A stretch of 64,000 nucleotides of DNA from Sphingomonas telluris (lineage in GTDB: Bacteria; Pseudomonadota; Alphaproteobacteria; Sphingomonadales; Sphingomonadaceae). The stretch's first letter is position 1. Each line of letters starts with the position of its first letter. A program made the position numbers and the translations under genes. Under the pieces are notes generated by a model that ran no database searches, had not been told where the DNA came from, and saw nothing but the letters and a program-made list of their open reading frames with translations. The stretch lies in assembly GCF_022568775.1 (NCBI RefSeq), contig NZ_JAKZHW010000001.1, forward strand, positions 124,001-188,000, in the 5' to 3' direction. Shown one piece after another: positions 46,564 through 54,091 of the stretch.

Positions 46564-47895
46564 TCAGGTTGCCGCAGGCGTGGGCTGCGGGTGGCTCATC
46601 GCCGACTGGACGGACTTCGGCGGGCGCTTCTTCGCAGTGGCCCTGGAACGAAGCGCCACCATCGTTCCGACGCTCATCGCTAGGAAGGCGTGGATCGGAT
46701 AAAGCATCGTAATCCATTCGACGTAGGAGTGGACGGCGACCGCCAGGACGACCACGACCAGGCCGGCCGCATACTCCGCCTCGAAGCCCGGGGACAGCAT
46801 CCGTAAAGTGCCGACAGCGACCGATAGCAGGGCCGCTAGCATGGTGGCGTAGGCGACGACGCCGAGCACGCCCATCTCCGCGGCGATCAGGTAGTAGGTG
46901 TTGTGAACCGGGGCTGCCGCGCTGGTCCACGTGACACCGGCGCGAGGATAATAGCCGCCAACGTTGGCAACCGCGACGAAGCGATTGGCGCCGATTCCCA
47001 ACGGATAATCCGCGACGATCATGGACGCGGCAGCCTTCATGGTGTCGCGCTCGTCGTTGCTATGCTCCCGAGCAACTTCAGAGCGCCGGTCGATTGCTGC
47101 GATGAGAATGGGGACGGCGAGGGCAATTCCCAGCGCTCCGGCGCCAGCGACTGCCATCTTGCGCGAGCTCGTTCGATGCCAGCACGACAGGACCATCGTG
47201 GCGAACAGGCCCACGCACATCAGGCCGATTGTGGCTCTCGATCCGCCAGCCCAGGCCACCACGAACGCTGCGACTACGCAGAGCGCCGTCCGGCGGACAT
47301 AGTAACCTCCGAGGAAGGCAGCGAAGGCCGGATAAACGATGAAGTGGGTGGCCATGCCGAGCAGGTTCTGGTGTCCGAACCAGCCGCCTGCTTGCACCGT
47401 CCCGCTGAAATGCTGCTGGACCACCACAACCGCCTGAATGGACAGGCCCGTGATCAGGCCCGTGAGGAGGTTCAGCGGAACCTCGCGATCCGCAGTCGCT
47501 GCCCGCGAGACGGCATAATAGACGAGCAAGCAGCGAAGAATCTGCCAGCCGTAGAAGAGCGACGGAATTTTCGCGTCGGCCGCCATGGTCGAGATGACGA
47601 ACACCGCGACGAAGAACAGGAAAGCGAGCTTGATCCGGAGCGGCGTCTTTATGCTGGCGCCTGCGACAATCATCGCGACCGCGACGGCGTCAGTCAGCGA
47701 GATGTCGATGCCTTTGACGTAACCCTGCCAACCCGGCCAGCCGTAGGGCTGGGCGCTTATGTTCAGGCGCGTTTCGATGAACGGTAGCAGCCCCAGGGCG
47801 AAGGCGGCCTTGGGCAGGTGCTGCCGGTTGTTGCGAAGGAACATGGTCAGGAGCGGCGTGAAGACCAGCAACCCGGCCAGGAAAATCCACTTCAA
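46564..47895 (-). CDS. O-antigen ligase/polymerase-like membrane protein
   Basis: 443 residues with about eleven membrane helices and a large periplasmic loop before the C-terminus. The Wzy_C/O-antigen-ligase region shows ERDTMKAAASMIVADYPLGIGANRF, AAPVHNTYYLIAAEMGVLGVVAYATML. Such proteins join glycan chains to lipid A-core or polymerise repeats. TTG at 47893-47895 is used; a later ATG is possible. Together with the sugar genes after 50.8 kb it points to surface polysaccharide synthesis. Confidence 0.8.
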   Translation of the reverse strand: MKWIFLAGLLVFTPLLTMFLRNNRQHLPKAAFALGLLPFIETRLNISAQPYGWPGWQGYVKGIDISLTDAVAVAMIVAGASIKTPLRIKLAFLFFVAVFVISTMAADAKIPSLFYGWQILRCLLVYYAVSRAATADREVPLNLLTGLITGLSIQAVVVVQQHFSGTVQAGGWFGHQNLLGMATHFIVYPAFAAFLGGYYVRRTALCVVAAFVVAWAGGSRATIGLMCVGLFATMVLSCWHRTSSRKMAVAGAGALGIALAVPILIAAIDRRSEVAREHSNDERDTMKAAASMIVADYPLGIGANRFVAVANVGGYYPRAGVTWTSAAAPVHNTYYLIAAEMGVLGVVAYATMLAALLSVAVGTLRMLSPGFEAEYAAGLVVVVLAVAVHSYVEWITMLYPIHAFLAMSVGTMVALRSRATAKKRPPKSVQSAMSHPQPTPAAT

Positions 47896-47914
47896 GGTTC
47901 AAGCCTTCCGACGC

Positions 47915-47933
47915 GACGCACACGTTGTGCGTC
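47915..47933. promoter_or_regulatory. Perfect inverted repeat upstream of O-antigen-ligase-like gene
   Basis: GACGCACA-CGT-TGTGCGTC, 8-base arms with a 3-base spacer, 20 bases before the predicted start. Could be an operator or a leader hairpin; not followed by a T-run in the coding direction. Confidence 0.35.
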
Positions 47934-47995
47934 CTTATCCTACGCGATGGCAGGATTCATGGAAGGCCGCGAAGGCCTTTGTCACCTTATGAAAC

Positions 47996-48030
47996 GGCAA
48001 AAAGCCGGAGCGGCTTGAGCCGCTCCGGCT
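47996..48030 (-). terminator. Intrinsic terminator after cupin gene
   Basis: AGCCGGAGCGGCT (48003-48015) pairs perfectly with AGCCGCTCCGGCT (48018-48030). On the minus strand the stem is followed by TTTTTG, the classical form, 11 bases after the cupin stop. Confidence 0.85.
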
Positions 48031-48040
48031 GCCCCCAAAC

Positions 48041-48535
48041 TCAGAAGTTGCAGTTGTTCGGCTTGGGCCGATCGAGCCGGAAAGCGGGGCCGGGGAATCC
48101 AGCCGGCTTAATGACCACCGCAATGAATTGCGCGCCGTCTGCGCTCCATACGTTGTGCGGGACGTAGGCGCCTTCGACGAAGGACTGTCCTGCGCTGTAG
48201 GTGTTCCCTGTGCAAAGCGGATTGGAGCCGTCGTACCAGACGATGGTCCCCTGAACGACGGTAACGAACACGGGCGCGGGATGGGCGTGCCAGCCGCTGA
48301 AACCGCCCGCCTGGACCGTCAACCGGTCAGCGCCGATGTCCGTGCTGTCGAGGGTCTTGAGATGGAGACCCCATTTGCCCGTCTTATCGTCGGCGGTGTT
48401 GACGTTAAGCGTCCCGAAATTCCCGCTGACGATGGGCGAGGGCGCGAAGCCCGAACCGGGCGTTGCGATTGCAGGCGTTGCGAGCAGCGTCGAGGCTGCG
48501 ACGGCGATAACGGTCGTGAATCGAAGTGTGCTCAT
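48041..48535 (-). CDS. Cupin-domain exported protein
   Basis: 164 residues. Signal peptide (ending TPAIATP), then a single cupin barrel with motif 1 GGFSGWHAHPAPVFVTVVQGT (His ligands) and motif 2 SFVEGAYVPHNVWS. Predicted periplasmic; ligand or reaction unknown. ATG at 48533-48535, preceded by an AT-richer promoter region and followed by a good terminator, so it is likely a single-gene unit. Confidence 0.82.
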   Translation of the reverse strand: MSTLRFTTVIAVAASTLLATPAIATPGSGFAPSPIVSGNFGTLNVNTADDKTGKWGLHLKTLDSTDIGADRLTVQAGGFSGWHAHPAPVFVTVVQGTIVWYDGSNPLCTGNTYSAGQSFVEGAYVPHNVWSADGAQFIAVVIKPAGFPGPAFRLDRPKPNNCNF

Positions 48536-48662
48536 GGCAAGTCTCCCCCAAAGTTTGAGACGAACGCCACTGGCCGCCGCCGAAGTCGGCGACGGAGCCC
48601 TATGCTGCTTTCCTAAAGTGGATTGCAGCTATCGAAAGTTGAGGTGGGACAATGACCCGTGA

Positions 48663-49064
48663 CTACGCGGATCGCGCCATTCCAAGGATCATTTGCCACT
48701 CATCCTCGCGCACCGGAGCGACGGACAGGCGCGACTGGCGGATCAGCTCCATCTTAGCCAGAGCGGCCTCGGCCTTGATCTTTGCGAGTGTGACGGGACC
48801 GATCGGCTTCACGGGCTCGACACGGACCGACACCCAATCGGCATCCCCCGGGTCGGGCTGAGCCTCTCGCGTGATGCGCATGATGCCGACGACCGCCTTG
48901 TCGGTCATGCTCGCATAGAAGAAGGCTTCGTCCCCCGGCTTCATTGCCTTGAGATGGAGGCGCGCCGCGTTATTGCGGACGCCGTCCCATTCGGTGCTCC
49001 CGTCACGGACGAGATCGTCCCAGCTGTAGCTGGAAGGTTCGGACTTCATCAGCCAATATGCCAT
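48663..49064 (-). CDS. EVE-domain protein
   Basis: 133 residues: MAYWLMKSEPSSYSWDDL, WDGVRNNAARLHLKAMKPGDEAFFYAS, VVGIMRI, SRLSVAPVREDEWQMILGMA, the complete EVE (PUA-like) fold of YTHDC1/YgfY-like bacterial proteins, which is thought to bind modified bases. Here it stands alone, as in many proteobacteria. ATG 49062-49064 because the family begins MAYWLMKSEP. Partner unknown. Confidence 0.93.
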   Translation of the reverse strand: MAYWLMKSEPSSYSWDDLVRDGSTEWDGVRNNAARLHLKAMKPGDEAFFYASMTDKAVVGIMRITREAQPDPGDADWVSVRVEPVKPIGPVTLAKIKAEAALAKMELIRQSRLSVAPVREDEWQMILGMARSA

Positions 49065-49382
49065 GGGGAGCCGCCTACAGCGGTGAGCCGGTGGCGGAAA
49101 GCGCCGGCTTGGCAATTCGCGACGACGAGTTGACGGATAGCGCCGATGAATCGCTAAAAATCCATTCAGTTCCGCAAGTTAACCCGTGCGCGGCTCGGTT
49201 CATCGACTGTCATCTTGGGTTATTGCAACTCCATACGTATCTGGTCCTCAGCAAGTTTAGAGCGAGTGAGCGGCAGCCGATTGCGCCGCTCCAGGGCAAG
49301 ACGGACGACCAGGACATCGTCATTCGACGAGCGCTCGGGATGAGCGCGAAGACGGTCGGCCGCCAGGCAAAACGGAAAAGAT
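49065..49382. other. Divergent promoter region, 318 bases, no gene supported
   Basis: Between the EVE gene (minus) and the SleB-like gene (plus). It must hold both promoters. A small hairpin (CCGGTGGCGGAAAGCGCCGG) lies near 49087-49107. Central part 49150-49265 is relatively AT-rich. No convincing coding frame. Confidence 0.5.
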
Positions 49383-50123
49383 TTGAAGAAGTTGTTTGTG
49401 GGCCGCAGGGTCACTGCGGCTGCGGCATTTGTACTCGTTGCGTTGGGTTCCAATGTAGCGTCGGCACAGCCCGTCGTTCAGGCAAGCGCACAGGCTGCGG
49501 TCGCTGGTCAGGTGGATGCGGCAGCGCATCCGCTCGGCACGGCGCAAGCAGTGCAGGCTGCGGCGGCAGCCGCGAGCGCCGCGACCGGTGCAGCTGTTGC
49601 ATCGGTCGCTGGAAGCGCGGTCCAGGCCACGCCGGCGGGGGCCGTGTCCGCGAGCATTGCTCCGGACGTCGCCAAGGAAGCTGCGTGGCTCTACCAGAAC
49701 GGCTGGCCGCTCTATGCGCTCGTCGACCGTTATAGCGCCGGCGCGGAGTTGAACGAGCAAGCGACCTGCCTCGCGACCGCTGTCTATTTCGAAGCGCGGG
49801 GCGAGACTCTCGAAGGTCAGCTCGCCGTGGCGCGGGTCGTCATGAACCGCGCCGCATCCGGCCGGTATCCGCCGAGCTGGTGCGCGACGGTGAAGCAGCC
49901 GTGGCAGTTCTCCTTCGTACGCAACGGCCAGTTCCCGCGGATCGACACGTCGTCGGACGCGTGGCGCAAGGCCCAGGCGATCACGCGTCTCGCCATGGCG
50001 GACGTCGTGCCGAGCCTGTCGAACGACGTGCTCTGGTACCATGCGAATTATGTCGCGCCGTCGTGGGGCCGCCGCCTGACGCGGGTCCAGCAAATCGGAG
50101 CGCACATCTTCTACCGCATCTAA
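49383..50123 (+). CDS. SleB-type cell wall hydrolase, exported
   Basis: 246 residues. Signal peptide (ending VASAQP), then a long Ala/Val-rich low-complexity linker (about 30-100), then a hydrolase_2 (SleB) domain: CLATAVYFEARGETLEGQLAVARVVMNRAASGRYPPSWCATV ... FYRI, with the catalytic Glu in EARGE. Such enzymes cut peptidoglycan glycan strands. TTG 49383 is the start (no ATG gives a signal peptide); a good terminator follows at 50147. The Ala-rich linker is unusual in length. Confidence 0.85.
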   Translation: MKKLFVGRRVTAAAAFVLVALGSNVASAQPVVQASAQAAVAGQVDAAAHPLGTAQAVQAAAAAASAATGAAVASVAGSAVQATPAGAVSASIAPDVAKEAAWLYQNGWPLYALVDRYSAGAELNEQATCLATAVYFEARGETLEGQLAVARVVMNRAASGRYPPSWCATVKQPWQFSFVRNGQFPRIDTSSDAWRKAQAITRLAMADVVPSLSNDVLWYHANYVAPSWGRRLTRVQQIGAHIFYRI

Positions 50124-50146
50124 ATCAATAACTTATGAGCAGTGCG

Positions 50147-50177
50147 GGCCGGGGCGCGAAAGCGTTCCGGCCGTTTT
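50147..50177 (+). terminator. Intrinsic terminator after SleB-like gene
   Basis: GGCCGGGGCGC-GAAA-GCGTTCCGGCC (11-base stem with two G-T pairs, GNRA loop) followed by GTTTTG, 24 bases after the stop of the hydrolase gene. Confidence 0.8.
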
Positions 50178-50300
50178 GCATCGGCTGGCCCGGTCGCCGA
50201 GTCGCTTCGTCGTAAACTTCGTTCACGAGGGATTCGCAACGCGTCCGTTTCGGATGAGCATTGGCGGCACGGGATTTCTCCGTGGGACGGGGAGGACACG

Positions 50301-50822
50301 GTGCTCAAGATATTGATAGTCGAGGACGATTCGCAGCTTGCGACCACGCTGAAATATCTGGTCGAGGATAATCCGCGCTATAGGGTCGTGGCGATTGCCG
50401 ATGATGCCGACAACGCGATCGCTGCGGCGGAATATCACAGCCCGGACCTAGCTCTCGTCGATCTTCACCTAGCGCGCGGTAGCACCGGCTTTTCGGTCGC
50501 GGTCCGCCTCAGCGACTTCGAAGTGCCTTGCCTGTTCGTCAGCGGAAAGGCGCCAAGCTTCCCGATGCCGGACCTGGCGCTCGGTTGCCTGATGAAGCCC
50601 TTCACTGCGGAGGAGGTTCACCGGGCACTGAACCTGGCGGAGGACAAGTTGCGTGGACGGGAGACCCTTCGGCCTCGCATCCCGCAGAACCTGCAAATCT
50701 ATGATGAACCGCCTGCGTCAGGCTCGACAGAGGCCGGCTTTATTCCGTCGCGCCCTTCGCTTCGGACTCGGCTCGAGCATTGGATTTCCGGCCAGCAGAC
50801 GGTCAGCCAGGGCCGACTGTGA
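50301..50822 (+). CDS. Stand-alone response regulator receiver protein
   Basis: 173 residues: one receiver domain (LKILIVEDDSQLATTL, phospho-acceptor Asp in PDLALVDLHLA at about residue 56, Thr/Ser region CLFVSGKA, Lys in MKPF) and a C-terminal tail of about 50 residues without a DNA-binding domain. GTG 50301 preceded by GGGGAGGA. No kinase is adjacent. Single-domain regulators often act by protein-protein contact, so the target is unknown; the tail (SRPSLRTRLEHWISGQQ) is a candidate contact region. Confidence 0.85.
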   Translation: MLKILIVEDDSQLATTLKYLVEDNPRYRVVAIADDADNAIAAAEYHSPDLALVDLHLARGSTGFSVAVRLSDFEVPCLFVSGKAPSFPMPDLALGCLMKPFTAEEVHRALNLAEDKLRGRETLRPRIPQNLQIYDEPPASGSTEAGFIPSRPSLRTRLEHWISGQQTVSQGRL

Positions 50823-50828
50823 TCGATG

Positions 50829-51782
50829 TCAGCTGAACTGGCGGAAATAGTCGATCGTCTTCACGAGCCCTTGCTCCAAGGGCACGGACGGCTCCCAGCC
50901 GAGCTCTCGCTTCGCCTTGGAGATGTCCGGCTGGCGCTGCTGCGGGTCGTCCTGCGGCAGTGGCTCCTTCACCAACGTCGAGCTTGAGCCGGTCAGTTCG
51001 ATGACCTTCTCCGCGAGCTCGCGGACGGTGAATTCGACCGGATTGCCGATGTTCGTCGGGCCAGTGACCTCCGGCCCCGAATCCATCAGCGCCATCAACC
51101 CACGAATGAGGTCGTCGACGTAGCAGAAGGAGCGGGTCTGGCTGCCTTCGCCATAGATGGTAATCGGCTCGCCGCGCAGCGCCTGCATGATGAAGTTCGA
51201 AACCACGCGTCCGTCGGCCGGGTGCATGCGCGGGCCATAGGTATTGAAGATGCGCGCCACCTTGATCGGCACACTGTTCTGGCGGTGGTAGTCAAAGAAG
51301 AGGGTCTCGGCGCAGCGCTTGCCTTCGTCGTAACAGGAGCGCGGCCCGATCGGGTTCACGTGTCCCCAATAATCCTCGGTCTGCGGATGCACTGACGGGT
51401 CGCCGTAGACTTCGCTGGTCGAGGCCTGGAGGATCTTGCAGTTCAGCCGCTTGGCGAGACCCAGCATGTTGATCGCACCGTGCACCGACGTCTTCGTCGT
51501 CTGGACGGGATCGTGCTGGTAATGGATCGGCGAGGCGGGGCAGGCGAGATTATAGATCTCGTCCACCTCCACGAAGAGCGGGAAGGTAACATCGTGCCGC
51601 ATGAACTCGAACCGCGGGTTCGAATGCAGGTGCGCGATATTCTCCTTCGTGCCCGTGAAGAGGTTGTCGACGCACAGCACGTCGTGCCCGGCTTCGAGAA
51701 GGCGATCGATGAGGTGGGAGCCGAGGAAACCGGCGCCGCCGGTCACCATCACCCTTTTACGCATGCTGTACGTGCGAGCCAT
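50829..51782 (-). CDS. UDP-glucuronate decarboxylase (UDP-xylose synthase)
   Basis: 317 residues. Extended [15 protein letters not shown] (about 13-24), [30 protein letters not shown], catalytic YxxxK in [21 protein letters not shown], and a C-terminal [12 protein letters not shown]. The UXS-specific signature with PIHYQ...P and the lack of a large insert distinguish it from GalE and RmlB. It makes UDP-xylose from UDP-glucuronate for surface glycan synthesis. Divergent to a PEP-CTERM gene. Confidence 0.92.
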   Translation of the reverse strand: MARTYSMRKRVMVTGGAGFLGSHLIDRLLEAGHDVLCVDNLFTGTKENIAHLHSNPRFEFMRHDVTFPLFVEVDEIYNLACPASPIHYQHDPVQTTKTSVHGAINMLGLAKRLNCKILQASTSEVYGDPSVHPQTEDYWGHVNPIGPRSCYDEGKRCAETLFFDYHRQNSVPIKVARIFNTYGPRMHPADGRVVSNFIMQALRGEPITIYGEGSQTRSFCYVDDLIRGLMALMDSGPEVTGPTNIGNPVEFTVRELAEKVIELTGSSSTLVKEPLPQDDPQQRQPDISKAKRELGWEPSVPLEQGLVKTIDYFRQFS

Positions 51783-51912
51783 TTGCCCCCTCTTCGATAA
51801 TGACGCTGCCCGTCACCGACGCCCTAGCCTTGGCTTACTGAGAGCGCCACGGCGGGATTAAGTGACAATAAGACCTACAACCTGAAAATTCCCGAATTGA
51901 AACAGGTTAAGC

Positions 51913-51927
51913 TTAACGCGGCGTTGA
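51913..51927. promoter_or_regulatory. CtrA-like motif upstream of the PEP-CTERM gene
   Basis: TTAA-CGCGGCG-TTGA differs by one base from TTAA-N7-TTAA, the CtrA consensus of alphaproteobacteria. It overlaps TTAAGCTTAA (51907-51916), a 10-base palindrome, in the AT-rich divergent region between the UXS and PEP-CTERM genes. Confidence 0.3.
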
Positions 51928-52008
51928 AGTATGTTAATCTTTCGTTTAGAGGACGACTCACTTGCTCATTCTCAATGGGGGGAATGAGCCGGCACAAAGG
52001 TTTTGAAA

Positions 52009-52623
52009 ATGCGTCGCTCGCTCCTTAAGGCCCTCACGGCCCTGTCCGTCGCCGCTGCTGCGGTCGGCGTTTCCACTCCAGCCTTGGCCGCCAACGGCGA
52101 CTTCCTCGGCGGTTGTGACGTTACGATCACCACTCCGGACGCCACGGCTTGCCAAGGTTATTACAGTGGTAACATCCTCAACGGCAGCCCGACCGATATC
52201 GCCCTCCAGCAGGGTGCAATCGCTGCGCTTCCGGGCTCGTTCACCTGGGACGGCAATTGGACTGGTCTGGTTAACGCTGGAGATGTGATCGGCTCCCTGA
52301 CGAACACCAACCAGATCAATTTCGGCCAGACGCTGTTCGGTGAAACCATCATCGGCGCGCACTTCGGCAACATCGACGACAACCTTGGCAACAGCGGCAA
52401 CGTGTCGGTGTTCTGGCTGTTCAACTTCGGCACGACGGGTGCGGACTATGTCGTGCTCGACAACATCCGCGGCTTCTCGAACGCAGCGCTCTACACCACC
52501 GGTTCGGGTGGCGGCGTTCCTGAGCCGGCGACCTGGGCGATGATGCTGGTCGGCTTCGCCGGCGCGGGCATGGCGCTCCGCCGCAGCCGCCGCAGCAACG
52601 CGAAGCTTCTCCAGCTGGCATAA
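52009..52623 (+). CDS. PEPxxWA-CTERM sorting-signal protein, exported
   Basis: 204 residues. Signal peptide (ending TPALAA), then a beta-rich mature domain with two Cys pairs (GGCDVTI, TACQGYYSG), and at the end VPEPATWAMMLVGFAGAGMALRRSRRS: the PEPxxWA sorting motif, a hydrophobic helix and a basic tail. Exosortase/EpsH-type systems recognise this signal, and related proteins in sphingomonads are tied to exopolysaccharide. ATG 52009 after AAAGG. No exosortase in the window. Confidence 0.9.
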   Translation: MRRSLLKALTALSVAAAAVGVSTPALAANGDFLGGCDVTITTPDATACQGYYSGNILNGSPTDIALQQGAIAALPGSFTWDGNWTGLVNAGDVIGSLTNTNQINFGQTLFGETIIGAHFGNIDDNLGNSGNVSVFWLFNFGTTGADYVVLDNIRGFSNAALYTTGSGGGVPEPATWAMMLVGFAGAGMALRRSRRSNAKLLQLA

Positions 52624-52652
52624 GTCAGCCGGGGGGCAGAGAAGGAAAGTTG

Positions 52653-52685
52653 GCTGCCGGCCCTCGGGCCGGCAGCTTTCTTTTT
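52653..52685 (+). terminator. Intrinsic terminator after PEP-CTERM gene
   Basis: GCTGCCGGCCC (52653-52663) pairs with GGGCCGGCAGC (52666-52676), followed by TTTCTTTTT. It may also act on the convergent TadG-like gene, whose stop is at 52700. Confidence 0.88.
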
Positions 52686-52699
52686 GCCCGGAGCACGGC

Positions 52700-53971
52700 T
52701 CAGCCGATGAGGCGGACGTCCGTGCCCTTGAAGTTCATGATGTTGTTGTCCGAGCAGCCCTTGGCGATCAGGATGCGGCCCATGAAGATCAGCCGCTTGC
52801 CAACGAATCGCGCACACTGGACGTCCGGCGAGAACTCCCCGTCCACCCGCAGGATCTCGGCCGGCAGGTAAACCAGGCCCTTGAACTTCGAGAAGCTGTT
52901 GCCGGCGATGACGTTCTCGCCGCGATCCTGCGCATTCTCAACGTGCCGGTCCTGATAGATCAGTAGTCCCGCATTCGGCCCCTGGCTCGGTGCTGCGAGC
53001 TGGACCTTGGCGTGTGGATCGATCTGCACCTTGCCGATCGAGCCGGGTGATCCGGTCGGGTCCTCGCTGGTCAGGAAGATCGTACAGGACTTGCACGAGA
53101 GCTCGGCCGTCGGCCCGACAAGAAGGCTGCCGCGGTTCAGAATATATTCGCCGTCGCGAAGGAAGATCGGCCCGTTGACGACCAGGTTGCCGTAGCAGCC
53201 CGGATCGATCTCCACTCTCCCGCCATTCTGCTGAGCCGCATCGGCGTTCACGGTGATGTTCGGACAGCCGGTGTTCGGAATCAGCGGCGGATCGGAATCG
53301 GCAAGCGGATCCTTCTGCTTGAGCCCATAGCCGCGTACCCGCGTCGCCTTGGAGTTCTGGACATCGATACCGCCGAACGCGGTCATCCGCTCGGCGCTGA
53401 CTGTCGAGGAGGCGTCGGCTTCGATCGCCTTCGACGAAGAGGAGTTGGTCGCGACGCCGCAGCCCAGTTCGACGTTGGCGCTGGGCTCGATCTTCAGACC
53501 GGTCTCGTCATCGGCACCGACGGCGAACGCGCAATACTCCCCAGTTTCCACGACGGTCGCGGTGGCTTCGACGCTGATGACCGGACGCCGCCTGAGGAAT
53601 ACCGACGAGAAGGTGAGCTTCGCCGGAGTGGCAATCCGGACACGGACGGCGAACGGGTCCTCGCGATGGTCTTCCGGCGATTGCTCGGCGGTAGTTGCCC
53701 GGCTCGGATCGAGGTCCTTGTTGACCGCAATGCTGCGATCGACTGCACCTTCCATGTCGCCGTTCTGGATTAGGCCATAGACACCTGCGAGAGCCGCGGC
53801 ATCGGCGGTGCTTTGCAGCTGACGTTTCGCGAAAACCCACTGGATCGTGTCGACGGCTAGCCCGGCACATCCGATCAACAGGGGCAAAGCGAAGGCCAAG
53901 AGGGCCAGTGTGTTGCCCCGCTCCTCGCGAAGCAGCCGCTGGAACATCACGAGTGCAGTGCGAAGCGCCAT
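52700..53971 (-). CDS. TadG-like pilus-assembly protein with long exported domain
   Basis: 423 residues. One N-terminal membrane segment (LLREERGNTLALLAFALPLLIGCAGLAVD) and the TadE/TadG-type region VFAKRQLQSTADAAALAGV (about 48-66). Then a C-terminal part of roughly 300 residues with Gly/Asp/Asn-rich beta-type sequence and several Cys, ending VRLIG. The middle and end do not match a domain I know. No tad operon nearby. ATG 53969-53971; a CtrA-like motif is at 53995. Confidence 0.78.
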   Translation of the reverse strand: MALRTALVMFQRLLREERGNTLALLAFALPLLIGCAGLAVDTIQWVFAKRQLQSTADAAALAGVYGLIQNGDMEGAVDRSIAVNKDLDPSRATTAEQSPEDHREDPFAVRVRIATPAKLTFSSVFLRRRPVISVEATATVVETGEYCAFAVGADDETGLKIEPSANVELGCGVATNSSSSKAIEADASSTVSAERMTAFGGIDVQNSKATRVRGYGLKQKDPLADSDPPLIPNTGCPNITVNADAAQQNGGRVEIDPGCYGNLVVNGPIFLRDGEYILNRGSLLVGPTAELSCKSCTIFLTSEDPTGSPGSIGKVQIDPHAKVQLAAPSQGPNAGLLIYQDRHVENAQDRGENVIAGNSFSKFKGLVYLPAEILRVDGEFSPDVQCARFVGKRLIFMGRILIAKGCSDNNIMNFKGTDVRLIG

Positions 53972-53994
53972 GTCATTTCACTAGGATATTCGGG

Positions 53995-54009
53995 TTAACG
54001 GAGCTTTAG
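53995..54009. promoter_or_regulatory. CtrA-like motif upstream of the TadG-like gene
   Basis: TTAA-CGGAGCT-TTAG, one mismatch to TTAA-N7-TTAA, 24-38 bases before the start. CtrA controls pilus genes in Caulobacter, which is the reason for reporting it; the match could be chance. Confidence 0.35.
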
Positions 54010-54040
54010 GCCTGATGGCCGCGGAAGCGTTGCCCGAACG

Positions 54041-54067
54041 AAAATGGGGCCGGCGTTCGCCGGCCCC
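54041..54067 (-). terminator. Intrinsic terminator after the DUF1996 gene
   Basis: GGGGCCGGCG (54046-54055) pairs perfectly with CGCCGGCCCC (54058-54067); in the minus direction the stem is followed by ATTTT. It separates the DUF1996 gene from the TadG-like gene. Confidence 0.82.
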
Positions 54068-54091
54068 ACGATCGTAAGGGTCATGATCGGC

